A DNA stretch of 64,000 bases from Pseudomonas bubulae (GTDB lineage: Bacteria; Pseudomonadota; Gammaproteobacteria; Pseudomonadales; Pseudomonadaceae). The position numbers and the translations under genes were made by a program. Where the stretch lies: assembly GCF_900618535.1 (NCBI RefSeq), contig NZ_UYJA01000005.1, positions 496,001 through 560,000 of the forward strand, given 5' to 3'. This document shows, one piece after another, positions 42,579 through 50,912 of this stretch (its first letter is position 1; each line of letters starts with the position of its first letter). The notes under the pieces were generated by a model, which was given only the letters and a program-made list of their open reading frames with translations, had not been told where the DNA came from and did no database searches.

Positions 42579-42950
42579 ATGCGATATTTGCTCTCGGGCG
42601 CTCTGGCGCTGTTTTTACTGATCGGCTGCGCCACACCGTCACCTCCACAACCCAACAGTGCAGCAAGCAAGATTACGGTCATGGGCAAGTTCAAACATAT
42701 CTCTGCCGGAGCGATCCGCGTAGCGCGTGTAAATGGCTTCATGACCGTAAACGCCCAGATGACCAACACCAGCCGCCACAACCGAATGGTTTATTACCGA
42801 TTTACCTGGCTGGGCAAGGACGGTTTTCCCGTTGCCAATGAAGAAGGCTGGAAAACCATCACCCTGTACGCCAAACAAAACACTTTTATTCCTGCTATTG
42901 CACCAGTGCCTCAAGCCAGGGATTTCCGCCTGGAAGTGAAAACCCCCTGA
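42579..42950 (+). CDS. YcfL family (DUF1425) lipoprotein
   Basis: A 123-residue lipoprotein with lipobox LLIGC (Cys17) and the YcfL beta-sandwich pattern: INGF-like RVNGFMTVNAQMTNTS, RMVYYRFTWLGKDGFPV and a strand ending in FRLEVKTP. YcfL lies beside LpoB in E. coli as well, but its function is unknown. Here it is the second gene of the operon, 10 bases after the COG3014-like gene. It may present a small beta domain to the LpoB-like partners. Confidence 0.85.
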   Translation: MRYLLSGALALFLLIGCATPSPPQPNSAASKITVMGKFKHISAGAIRVARVNGFMTVNAQMTNTSRHNRMVYYRFTWLGKDGFPVANEEGWKTITLYAKQNTFIPAIAPVPQARDFRLEVKTP

Positions 42951-42985
42951 GCCTGTAGCCTTTGTCACACCTGGAGAGCTATTCC

Positions 42986-43573
42986 ATGCTTGCACGCACT
43001 TCATTACTCGCCCTTATGCTGATTCTGATCAGCGGGTGTTCCAACACTTCGCCAGTCATCGGCGGCAAAAACATAACTTATGGCGACACCAAGGCTGTGG
43101 AACTGATCACCAATGAGTTTGGCTCGACTGACCTGCAGATGATCGCCGAAAGCATGACACGTTCCCTTGCTCAGTCCGGCATTCTTCAGGGAAGGCCGGT
43201 GGTACAGGTCTACGATGTGAAAAACAAAACCAGCGAGTACATCGATACCCGCCAGATAACCACGTCGATAAAAACCCAACTGATGAAAACTGGCACCGTT
43301 CGTTTTGCGAGCGACAACACCGACATGCAAAGCCAGGTCGACCAACTTCAGTTGCAAAACCAAAGCGGCCTGTACAAAAAAACGACGATCAGCAAGACCG
43401 GCAACATGATCGCAGCCAAATACCGCCTCGAAGGCTCCATCACCTCGATTGTGAAGCGCAGCAAGGACTTCAAAGATGTTTTCTACACATTCAACCTGCA
43501 ACTGGTCGATCTCGAAAGCGGCCTGGCGGAATGGATGGACGAAAAAGAAATCCGCAAAACAACGGAGCGCTAA
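42986..43573 (+). CDS. lpoB: LpoB-like penicillin-binding protein activator lipoprotein
   Basis: A 195-residue lipoprotein with lipobox LISGC (Cys18) and the LpoB/CsgG-like alpha/beta domain: YGDTKAVELITNEFGSTDLQMIAESMTRSL, GRPVVQVYDVKNKTSEYID, and later AKYRLEGSITSIV and FYTFNLQLVDLESGLAEWMDEKEIRK. E. coli LpoB stimulates PBP1b from the outer membrane. The disordered linker of E. coli LpoB is almost absent here. Pseudomonads are known to activate PBP1b with LpoP, so the true partner of this LpoB is open. The start at 42986 begins at the signal peptide. Confidence 0.85.
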   Translation: MLARTSLLALMLILISGCSNTSPVIGGKNITYGDTKAVELITNEFGSTDLQMIAESMTRSLAQSGILQGRPVVQVYDVKNKTSEYIDTRQITTSIKTQLMKTGTVRFASDNTDMQSQVDQLQLQNQSGLYKKTTISKTGNMIAAKYRLEGSITSIVKRSKDFKDVFYTFNLQLVDLESGLAEWMDEKEIRKTTER

Positions 43574-43576
43574 GCG

Positions 43577-44323
43577 ATGCGTATCTGGATATGCGTTATC
43601 AGCCTGCTCTGTATCTGGGAAGTTCAAGCTGCCCCCAAAATAGCCGTGACCGACCTGGCTTATGAGACCCGCGTACAGCAATACGTCCAGTCAACCACTG
43701 CACGTAACCGTTTTCAGTCCGGCCCGTACAACGCCAATGGCTCGGCGAGCTACCAAACGTACGAGAACCGCAACAGCTACATCCAGCAAAACGAGTTGCG
43801 CAATTTCAGTGGCGATATCAAAGGAAAGATTCTCAAATCCGGGTTGTTCCGACTGGTGCAGGCCACGCCTTACAAAGCCAGCGACAAAACGGATGTTTAT
43901 GACGTCATCAAGCGCATAAAGGCCGGTCATTTCAAAGGCGCCGACTACGTTCTGTTTGGCACGGTGTCTGACATTGATTTCACCCGGGACCTCAACGCAC
44001 TGGCCAATACCAGGAGTTATTCGGCGATACTGGGGTTGACGCTGGTTGCTGACTTCAGCCTGATCAACACCCGTACCCTTGAGGTCACCTCAGCATTCAC
44101 TGCCATGGGTAAAGGGGAGGACATCAAACTGACAAACCGCCACGATCTCAGAGTGTCCCTTAACCGGCCCCAGGTTATACGCGACGTAGCCGCAACCCTT
44201 GGCGAGGACGTGGTACGGCAACTACAAGAGCAACTGACAGGCATTGCACCTCAGCCGCCAAAGAGCGCGCCAGCACCACTCAACAGACTACCCGAGGATG
44301 AAGCTGCGGTGATTCTGCGCTGA
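43577..44323 (+). CDS. CsgG/LpoB-like periplasmic protein, fourth gene of the envelope operon
   Basis: A 248-residue protein with a standard signal peptide (WICVISLLCIWEVQA, cleavage before APK) and no lipobox. The mature start KIAVTDLAYE is the first strand of CsgG-type domains. A Ser/Asn/Tyr-rich insert follows (NRFQSGPYNANGSASYQTYE), then FSGDIKGKILKSGLFRLVQA, GADYVLFGTVSDIDF and a C-terminal helix VAATLGEDVVRQLQEQL with a Pro-rich tail. It begins 3 bases after lpoB. It may be a soluble partner or antagonist of the LpoB-like protein; that is inference. Confidence 0.78.
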   Translation: MRIWICVISLLCIWEVQAAPKIAVTDLAYETRVQQYVQSTTARNRFQSGPYNANGSASYQTYENRNSYIQQNELRNFSGDIKGKILKSGLFRLVQATPYKASDKTDVYDVIKRIKAGHFKGADYVLFGTVSDIDFTRDLNALANTRSYSAILGLTLVADFSLINTRTLEVTSAFTAMGKGEDIKLTNRHDLRVSLNRPQVIRDVAATLGEDVVRQLQEQLTGIAPQPPKSAPAPLNRLPEDEAAVILR

Positions 44324-44361
44324 GCCCTGAGCACAAGCCAGTTGTCGCTCAACAGCTGAGA

Positions 44362-45246
44362 TCAGACCGACGTGTAATGCTGAGCCATGAACTCGACAAA
44401 AACACGCACTTTGGGGGCCAGAAGGCGGGCGTGCGGATAGAGGGCAAAGTAATGACGCTGGCCTGCGTTGTAGTCGGGAAGAATCTGTACCAACTGGCCG
44501 CTTTGCAAGTTCTGTTGCACCGTCGCCCGTGTGAACGCGGCAATGCCCAGACCGGCCAACGCGGCGCTGTGGAGGGAGGTAATGGTGTCGGTTTTGAAAC
44601 GTCCGTTGAGCGCCACCACCACGGTATCAGCCCGCGCCGAATTCAACCGCCACTCATTGCTCCCCGTAAAACCGAGTAACTGATGGGTAGCCAGCTCGTC
44701 GACCTGGCGTGGCAAGCCTTGGCGACTGACATAACCGGGTGCAGCCACCAGAATCAGATCGGATACGGTCAGTTTCTTGGCCACCAGCGAGGAGTCTTCC
44801 AGGGGGCCGCTGATGCGCAGTGCAAGGTCGAAGCGCTCAGCCACCAGATCAACAAAACGGTCCTCGCAGGACAGGTCTACCCGGATCTTGGGGTAGCGTT
44901 GCTGGAACCCGGGCAACCAATTGCCCAACTCCAGCGTCCCGATCACCAAAGGCACGCTGATACGCAGAGTCCCTGACGGTTCGCTGCCATCGTCGGCAAC
45001 AGCCAACGCCGCTTGGTCGAGCCGCTGCAAAATGTCGAGGCAGGCCGCGTGATAGCGCTCCCCTGCCTCAGTCAGGCTCAAGTGCCGGGTTGTGCGGTTG
45101 ATCAACCGCACACCGAGTTGTGCCTCCAGATGCTGTAAATGCCGGGACAATGTCGAAGACGTGGTTTCCCATTGCTCGGCTGCTGCCGAAAATCCACGAT
45201 TCTCGACGATGCAGCAAAACGCCCGCATGGCCAGCAACTGATTCAT
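44362..45246 (-). CDS. LysR-family transcriptional regulator
   Basis: A 294-residue LTTR with the N-terminal winged helix (MRAFCCIVENRGFSAAAEQWETTSSTLSRHLQHLEAQLG in part: FSAAAEQW, STLSRHLQHLE) and a C-terminal two-lobed sensor domain starting near residue 90 with LRISVPLVIGTLEL. It belongs to the large group of LTTRs with the ISVP/FxxxYP pattern that control oxidoreductase or hydrolase genes. It begins 10 bases downstream of the isochorismatase-like gene on the same strand, so the two are probably one unit rather than a divergent regulator-target pair. The ligand is unknown. Confidence 0.92.
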   Translation of the reverse strand: MNQLLAMRAFCCIVENRGFSAAAEQWETTSSTLSRHLQHLEAQLGVRLINRTTRHLSLTEAGERYHAACLDILQRLDQAALAVADDGSEPSGTLRISVPLVIGTLELGNWLPGFQQRYPKIRVDLSCEDRFVDLVAERFDLALRISGPLEDSSLVAKKLTVSDLILVAAPGYVSRQGLPRQVDELATHQLLGFTGSNEWRLNSARADTVVVALNGRFKTDTITSLHSAALAGLGIAAFTRATVQQNLQSGQLVQILPDYNAGQRHYFALYPHARLLAPKVRVFVEFMAQHYTSV

Positions 45247-45256
45247 CGATTGAGCT

Positions 45257-45958
45257 TCACTTTAGAGGCAATTTAACGATCTGCGCCGTAGTCATGACGT
45301 CGCCAAAGGTGTCTTCGACTGAAGCCAGGGCTGCGCGGTGCAGGCTATTTGCATCAATGCTCGAGCCGTCTGCCCGGGTAATACTGCGGGTAGCGGAAGC
45401 ATCAGATGCTACCACGACCTGGTACCCCAGCGGCGCAGCGTCCCGAGCGCCGCCGGCCACGCAGGCATGGGTCATCAGGCCGGCAATAATTACCGTCTTG
45501 ATGCCTTTTTCCTTCAGCAGGCGGTCCAGTTCAGTGCTGCCAAAAACGCTCACGGTGGTTTTTTGCAACACCGTATCACCCGCGCGAGGCAGCATCTGCG
45601 GGTGGAATTTCACACCTTCGCCGTCCAGCGCAAAAACCGCTGAGCCCGCCGGGGCGATATGCTGAATCTGATAAACCGGAATCCTGGCCTTGTCCGCGAA
45701 TGCAATAAGCTCGCGAGCCTTGTTGAGTGCCTTCTGGCCGTCCGGGATCGGCAACCGGCCGGTGAAGTACTCCTGCTGAAAATCAATCACCAGTAAAGCC
45801 GTAGAGGCCGGGTCAAGACGATCAATCGGAACAGCGCCAGACATGGCACGGATAGTGGGGTTGGGATTGACGGCAGGCTCAGCCGCGATGGCTGAAGTTG
45901 CCGCCAGACTCAGACAGGCGAGCAATGAGGACAGTAGTTTGGGCATTGTAAAAGTCAT
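45257..45958 (-). CDS. Secreted isochorismatase-family hydrolase
   Basis: A 233-residue cysteine hydrolase with an N-terminal signal peptide (LLSSLLACLSLAATSAIAA), which is unusual as most family members are cytoplasmic. The catalytic triad is visible: Asp in LLVIDFQQEYF, Lys in VLQKTTVSVFGST and Cys in LMTHACVAGGARDA. Such enzymes hydrolyse amides such as nicotinamide, or vinyl ethers. The start at 45958 begins the signal peptide; an upstream ATG nine codons earlier adds only polar residues. LysR follows 10 bases downstream. The substrate is unknown. Confidence 0.88.
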   Translation of the reverse strand: MTFTMPKLLSSLLACLSLAATSAIAAEPAVNPNPTIRAMSGAVPIDRLDPASTALLVIDFQQEYFTGRLPIPDGQKALNKARELIAFADKARIPVYQIQHIAPAGSAVFALDGEGVKFHPQMLPRAGDTVLQKTTVSVFGSTELDRLLKEKGIKTVIIAGLMTHACVAGGARDAAPLGYQVVVASDASATRSITRADGSSIDANSLHRAALASVEDTFGDVMTTAQIVKLPLK

Positions 45959-46067
45959 ATGAACCTCTGGTTTGGAATGATGCAACGGAGGGTAAAAGTC
46001 TAAAAAGACCGATACCTCGCAACAACGCCAGGGCGCGCATATGACTTATGCGCTTTTTGCACAGATT

Positions 46068-46700
46068 TCAGTTTGTAGCGCGATGCAACGTCGCCAGAAA
46101 ACCCGCCGCGCCAACAAACAGACCGGCAAAGGTGCGGTTCATCCGGCGCTGTTGTTGCGGCGTACGCAGCAGACGCAGGACCTTGGACGCCAACCCTGTG
46201 TAACCGGCCATGACGATCAGGTCGACGCAGATCATGGTCACGCCCAACGTCAGGTATTGGGACACCAGCGGCGCTGCCGGGTTTACGAACTGCGGCAGCA
46301 CCGCGAGCATGAACACCAGCGCCTTGGGGTTGCTGACGTTGACCAGAAAGCCGCGAAATACGAGAGCCAGCGGCTTGCCGATGGGACGCACGGCGGCGTC
46401 ATCGCTCAGATCAGCCGGCAGGGCACGCCACTGTTTGACGGCGAGGTAAACAAGGTAAGCCACGCCGAACCATTTGATGGCATAGAAAGCGGTAGACGAG
46501 GCTGCAAGGATGGCGCCGACACCGGCTGCGACAATGGCGATTTGCAACGCCAGGCCCAGTTGCAGGCCCAGGGCATTCCAGTAACCGCGCCAGAAACCAT
46601 ACTGCAGACCGCACGACATCGAAGCAATCGCGCCAGCGCCGGGGGACAGGCTGATCACCCAACAGGCAGCAAAAAAGGCCAACCACGTTTCCAACGACAT
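46068..46700 (-). CDS. LysE/RhtB family exporter
   Basis: A 210-residue inner-membrane amino acid or small-molecule exporter with about six membrane helices. Family motifs are SLSPGAGAIASMSCGLQYG near residues 17-36 (the Pro-Gly signature) and FLVNVSNPKALVFMLAVLPQF in the middle. It is of the RhtB type, which exports homoserine, threonine or similar compounds. It stands alone, with an 83-base gap to the isochorismatase unit and about 100 bases to the mechanosensitive channel gene. Confidence 0.93.
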   Translation of the reverse strand: MSLETWLAFFAACWVISLSPGAGAIASMSCGLQYGFWRGYWNALGLQLGLALQIAIVAAGVGAILAASSTAFYAIKWFGVAYLVYLAVKQWRALPADLSDDAAVRPIGKPLALVFRGFLVNVSNPKALVFMLAVLPQFVNPAAPLVSQYLTLGVTMICVDLIVMAGYTGLASKVLRLLRTPQQQRRMNRTFAGLFVGAAGFLATLHRATN

Positions 46701-46800
46701 CGCACACCTCGGACAAGATCTGTAACAAGTCCCTTAAGCTAATGCGTTGGTTGAAAATTGACCACAAATTTCTGAGGGTAGTTTTGACTCTGCGGGAGCG

Positions 46801-47358
46801 TTACAGGTCGCTTTCTCGCCAGCGGCGTACCGAGCGCTGGAAGAACAGACTGTTGGGGACTTGCACCATGCTGCTACCACTGCCCGATTCAGCGGGCTCG
46901 ATCAGCGTGGTGTAAAGCAGATTGATGGCCACCACACGACCTTTGACGCCGGGCTTGTCCAGCGTGTCGAGCAACTCCACCACGTCGCCAATGCGAAACG
47001 GCCCCACAGTAAAGATCAACACTGCACACAGCAGATTGGAAAGCACGCTCCACATGGCGAAGAAGGCAATCGCCGCCACCGCCACAAAGCCCGACAGCGC
47101 CGTCCACAACACGGTGGCCGAAACCCCCAGACGCTCCAGCACGACGATCACTGCGCTGCCCATGATGAACCAGCGCAAGCCGCCGCGCAGCGGCATCATC
47201 AGCTGTGGCGGGAACGGATAACGCTCGCCCAGCCGCGTCAGGAAGCGCGCCACGACACGTTGGGAGAAGTAACCCGCCAACAGAATCAGCAAAATCTGCA
47301 CACCGATCCACAGCGGTGCGATCAGTTCGGCGGGCACTGGCAAGTGCAGGGCTTCCAT
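46801..47358 (-). CDS. Small mechanosensitive channel (MscS family)
   Basis: A 185-residue minimal MscS-like channel: three membrane helices (IAPLWIGVQILLILLAGYFSQ; WFIMGSAVIVVLERLGV; LSGFVAVAAIAFFAMWSVLSN, the last being the pore-lining TM3) followed by the beta domain start IFTVGPFRIGDVVELLD. It ends soon after the beta domain, so the large C-terminal vestibule is missing. It is translationally coupled to the upstream ABC-F gene through a one-base TGATG overlap. It could protect against hypo-osmotic shock; short MscS proteins can be functional or regulatory. Confidence 0.9.
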   Translation of the reverse strand: MEALHLPVPAELIAPLWIGVQILLILLAGYFSQRVVARFLTRLGERYPFPPQLMMPLRGGLRWFIMGSAVIVVLERLGVSATVLWTALSGFVAVAAIAFFAMWSVLSNLLCAVLIFTVGPFRIGDVVELLDTLDKPGVKGRVVAINLLYTTLIEPAESGSGSSMVQVPNSLFFQRSVRRWRESDL

Positions 47359-49268
47359 CAGGACAGGGCTTCCAGTTCTGCTTGCATGGACTCAAGCAAT
47401 TCCAGCGCTTCCATCCACCGCTCTTCCAGCTGGCTTTCGAGCACTTTGAGCTTGGCCTGTTCCGCCAGCAGATCACGCAATTCATCTTTGCGCGCAGCTT
47501 CGTAAACGGCACTGTCGCCCAGGCTGGTTTCGATTTTCGCCAGCTTTTCGTTGACCTTGCCCAGCTCGCTCTCAAGCTTGTCAGCTTCGCGTTTATGCGG
47601 TGCCAGCTGCTGACGCAACGCTGCAGCGGCCTGACGTTGAGCCTTTTTATCGGTCTTGTCAGGGTTGACCAGCGTGGTGCTGACCGGCGCATTGCGCAAA
47701 CGGTAGTCGGCCAGCCAGCGCGCGTAGTCTTCGAGGTCGCCGTCAAACTCCTGAACCTTGCCATCGGCAACCAGCAGGAACTCATCCGTAGTGCTCTTGA
47801 GCAGATGGCGATCGTGGGACACCACCAGCACCGCGCCGCTGAACTCTTGCAGAGCCATGGTCAGCGCCAGACGCATTTCCAGATCGAGGTGGTTGGTCGG
47901 TTCGTCGAGCAGCAACAGATTCGGGCGGCCCCAGGCTATCAACGCCAGCGCCAGACGGGCTTTTTCGCCACCGGAGAAGTTCAGTACCGGCTCGTCGATC
48001 CGCGCACCCCGGAAGTCGAAACCACCGAGGAAGTCGCGCAGGGTCTGTTCGCGCTCGATCGGCGCCAGACGCTGCATATGCAGCAACGGGCTGGCCTTGG
48101 AATCCAGTGAGTCGAGCTGATGTTGGGCAAAATAGCCAACCACCAGATTCTCGCCACGGGCCAACCGACCCGACAGTGGCTCCAACTCGCCTGCGAGGTT
48201 TTTGATCAGGGTCGACTTACCCGCGCCGTTTGGCCCGAGCAAGCCAATACGGGCGCCCGGAACCAGTTGCAGCTTGACCTTCTCGAGGATGGTTTTGTCG
48301 CCATAACCCAGGCGCGCATCGGACAAGTCGAGCAACGGGCTGGAGAGCTTGACCGCTTCGCGGAACACGAAGTCGAACGGCGAATCCACATGGGCCGCGC
48401 TCAGCTCTTCCATACGCTCAAGGGCCTTGATCCGGCTCTGCGCCTGACGGGCCTTGGTGGCCTGGGCCTTGAAGCGGGCGATATAGCTTTCCATGTGCGC
48501 ACGTTGCGCCTGTTGCTTTTCGTAGGCCTGTTGCTGCTGGGCCAGACGTTCGGCACGGGCACGCTCAAATGCGCTGTAACCACCGCGATACAGGGTGATT
48601 TTGCGCTGATCGACGTGGGCAATGTTGTCGACCACGGCATCCAGGAAGTCCCGATCGTGAGAGATCAGCAGCAAGGTGCCAGGGTAATTCTTGAGGAAGT
48701 CTTCAAGCCAGAGAATGGCGTCGAGATCCAGGTGGTTGGTCGGTTCATCGAGCAACAAAAGATCCGACGGGCACATCAGGGCCTGAGCCAGGTTCAGGCG
48801 CATCCGCCAGCCACCGGAAAAATCGGCAACCGGGCGATCCATCTGTTCGTTGGTAAAGCCCAGTCCGGCGAGCATTTTGCGCGCCCGTGCATCGGCGGTG
48901 TAGCCGTCGGCGCTGTCCAGCTCGGAGTGCAGGCGCGCTTGCGCAGCACCGTCCTCGTCAGCTTCGGCCCTGGCCAGATCGGCCTGCACCTGGCGCAATC
49001 GCTGGTCGCCATCGAGCACATAGTCGATCGCAATGCGGTCGAGGGTGTCGATTTCCTGGCGCATATGGGCGATCCGCCAGTCGGCCGGGAGCAGACAATC
49101 CCCGGAATCAGGCGTCAACTCACCCAGCAGCAAGGCGAACAAAGTGGATTTACCGGCGCCATTGGCGCCGACCAGACCGGCTTTGTGGCCGGCGTGCAGG
49201 GTCAGCTCGGCGTCTTCTAGCAGACGTTGCGGGCCACGCTGTAAAGTCAGGTTCTGAAGTCGGATCAT
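47358..49268 (-). CDS. ABC-F family ATPase (YheS-like)
   Basis: A 636-residue ribosome-associated ABC-F protein with two ATPase domains and no membrane segments. Walker A motifs are GANGAGKST (near residue 35) and GPNGAGKST (near 343); both signatures are FSGG (DFSGGWRMRLN, NFSGGEKARL). A long charged linker follows the first domain (RARAERLAQQQQAYEKQQ), and a C-terminal coiled coil rich in Lys and Glu ends the protein, as in YheS. These proteins resolve stalled ribosomes. The start at 49268 begins with MIRLQNLTLQRG. It is the first gene of a pair with the MscS gene. Confidence 0.93.
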   Translation of the reverse strand: MIRLQNLTLQRGPQRLLEDAELTLHAGHKAGLVGANGAGKSTLFALLLGELTPDSGDCLLPADWRIAHMRQEIDTLDRIAIDYVLDGDQRLRQVQADLARAEADEDGAAQARLHSELDSADGYTADARARKMLAGLGFTNEQMDRPVADFSGGWRMRLNLAQALMCPSDLLLLDEPTNHLDLDAILWLEDFLKNYPGTLLLISHDRDFLDAVVDNIAHVDQRKITLYRGGYSAFERARAERLAQQQQAYEKQQAQRAHMESYIARFKAQATKARQAQSRIKALERMEELSAAHVDSPFDFVFREAVKLSSPLLDLSDARLGYGDKTILEKVKLQLVPGARIGLLGPNGAGKSTLIKNLAGELEPLSGRLARGENLVVGYFAQHQLDSLDSKASPLLHMQRLAPIEREQTLRDFLGGFDFRGARIDEPVLNFSGGEKARLALALIAWGRPNLLLLDEPTNHLDLEMRLALTMALQEFSGAVLVVSHDRHLLKSTTDEFLLVADGKVQEFDGDLEDYARWLADYRLRNAPVSTTLVNPDKTDKKAQRQAAAALRQQLAPHKREADKLESELGKVNEKLAKIETSLGDSAVYEAARKDELRDLLAEQAKLKVLESQLEERWMEALELLESMQAELEALS

Positions 49269-49318
49269 AATGGCGGCGGAGTCTACCAGCTTCCCTCTCA
49301 ACTGGCGCGAATTGCACT

Positions 49319-49783
49319 ATGCAGACTGACCTGTGGAATTACTGTTTGAACCTCTATGCCCGACCTGGGGTGGAGCAGGCCTGCCTGCAATTGCAGGACC
49401 AGGGTGTGGATGTGTGTGTGCTGCTGTGTGCAGCCTGGCTTGAGGAGCGCGGCGTGGCCTTCGACAAGGCGCGCCTTGGGCAACTGAATGCCTGTGCCGG
49501 ACCCTGGCAGCACGAAGTGGTTCAGCCGTTGCGACAACTGCGAACACGCTGGCGCGAAGCAGCCGCGCACGACGATGCACTGGCGACGCTGCGCGTGCAG
49601 GTCAAGGCATTGGAGCTGGAGGCCGAACGGATGTTGTTGCGGCGCCTGGAATCCGTGACTCAGGGCTGGTCGAAAACGCAATCGCAGGATACCTGCGCCT
49701 GGCTGCAGAAGATGACGGTCGATGCCGGTCACCCTGATTGCGACGCGCTGCATACGCTGCGCGTCGCAATCAATCGCGCTTAA
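49319..49783 (+). CDS. TIGR02444 family protein
   Basis: A 154-residue helical protein found in pseudomonads and relatives. It starts MQTDLWNYCLNLYARPGVEQACLQLQDQG (marks: DLWNYCL, YARPGVE) and has the segment DVCVLLCAAWLEERG. No function is known. It is divergent from the ABC-F gene with about 50 bases between, and convergent with algP; the two stop codons overlap in TTAA. Confidence 0.9.
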   Translation: MQTDLWNYCLNLYARPGVEQACLQLQDQGVDVCVLLCAAWLEERGVAFDKARLGQLNACAGPWQHEVVQPLRQLRTRWREAAAHDDALATLRVQVKALELEAERMLLRRLESVTQGWSKTQSQDTCAWLQKMTVDAGHPDCDALHTLRVAINRA

Positions 49784-50664
49784 GAAGCGCTGGCTGGGGT
49801 CGTAGCCGAGTTTGTAGCGGTTACCGGAGTTGACGCCGGGGTTGTAGCGGGTGCCGCGGCGGCGGACGTCACGGCGGGCTTGGCCGGAGCCGCGGCCGGT
49901 TTGGCAGCTGCTGGCCTTCTTGCGGCAGGCTTGGCTGCTGCAGGTTTAGCCGCTGCGGGTTTTGCCGCAGGCTTGGCCGCTGCAGGTTTAGCTGCAGGTT
50001 TAGCTGCAGGTTTGGCCGCCGCTTTTACCGGGGCTTTTGCTGGTACTGGTTTGGCCGCTGCGGGTTTGGCGGTCGGTTTTGCCGCAGCCGTTTTGGACAC
50101 TGCCGGCTTGGCCGCTACGGTTTTTGCAGCAACTGGCTTGGTCGCAGGCTTAGCCGCCGCTACTTTGCCGGCAGGCTTGGCAGCTGCTTTGGCCGGTGCT
50201 TTGGCCGGAGCCTTGGCAACCCCTTTGGCAGCCGGTTTTTTCGCTGCCGCTGCAGGCTTGGCATCGCGACTCGACAAAGCCTTGCCAACAGCCTCTTTGA
50301 CTCGACCGATACCTTGGGCCAACTTCAGGCTTTCTTGAGCATCACGTTTGAGTTGCAGAATATAAGTGCGCGTTTCGCTTTGACGGTCTTTGAGTGAGTC
50401 GAGCAGTTGCTCGAGCTCTTTGACCCCAGACTTGGCCTTGGCCTGAGCCTTGGATTTTCCGGCGTTGGCGGCGTCTTGCAGTTTTGCACGTGACTTGTGC
50501 AGTTTTTCCTGCGCTTTACCGCGCTGCTTTTCAAGCTTGGCGAGCAGTTTCTCAGCATCAGCCAACGCTTGGGAGCAAGCGTTTTCCAAATGCTCAAGCA
50601 GACTGCCTGAGAGCTGTTGGAGCAAGTGCAACGGCGTATTTACGGGCTTCTTATTGGCCGACAT
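49780..50664 (-). CDS. algP: AlgP (AlgR3), histone H1-like protein with KPAA repeats
   Basis: A 294-residue basic protein. The N-terminal ~118 residues are helical and coiled (LHLLQQLSGSLLEHLENACSQAL marks; LEKQRGKAQEKLHKSRAKL). The remainder is a low-complexity chain of KPAA, KPVA and related tetrapeptides rich in Lys, Pro and Ala, as in eukaryotic H1 tails. In P. aeruginosa AlgP is a positive regulator of alginate gene expression and binds DNA without strong specificity. It lies near algQ and algR, as in that species. Repeat number varies between strains, so this allele is probably unstable. The frame is intact here. Confidence 0.94.
   Translation of the reverse strand: MSANKKPVNTPLHLLQQLSGSLLEHLENACSQALADAEKLLAKLEKQRGKAQEKLHKSRAKLQDAANAGKSKAQAKAKSGVKELEQLLDSLKDRQSETRTYILQLKRDAQESLKLAQGIGRVKEAVGKALSSRDAKPAAAAKKPAAKGVAKAPAKAPAKAAAKPAGKVAAAKPATKPVAAKTVAAKPAVSKTAAAKPTAKPAAAKPVPAKAPVKAAAKPAAKPAAKPAAAKPAAKPAAAKPAAAKPAARRPAAAKPAAAPAKPAVTSAAAAPATTPASTPVTATNSATTPASAS
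49880..50300. repeat. Direct repeat tract in algP (Lys-Pro-Ala-Ala coding)
   Basis: A tract of near-identical 12-base units encoding KPAA, for example GCTGCAGGTTTA in tandem around 49978-50016. Exact neighbours invite slippage in multiples of 12 bases, which would keep the frame but change repeat number. The opposite strand is open as an AGLAA-type frame (49880-50338), a by-product of the repeat. Confidence 0.9.
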
Positions 50665-50912
50665 GGTTTACCTCCTGGCTGAAGTGAGTGCGGCTCATAC
50701 TAGACCTCTGCAACTACCGCCGCTAGGGCATGTTGACACTAAGGATAGCTGCACGTTGCATGACGTCGAAAAACTTGTGCTGGATCAATCTTTAACGGCC
50801 AAGCCAGCTAAATTCAAAGAGTGCCCAAACGTCTTTTAGCCCCTTCGAATTAAAACATCGGCGCCGCTCGGGCGCTGGCATAATCGCTCGCACATCACGC
50901 CGGAGAACCCCC

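Noticed and set aside
46785..46805. CTGCGGGAGCG near the end of the MscS gene, REP-like
   Set aside because: Only a ten-base fragment with no inverted partner.
49880..50338. Long plus-strand open frame rich in AGLAA
   Set aside because: It is the complement of the algP Lys-Pro-Ala repeat, with no ribosome site and a composition fully explained by the repeat.
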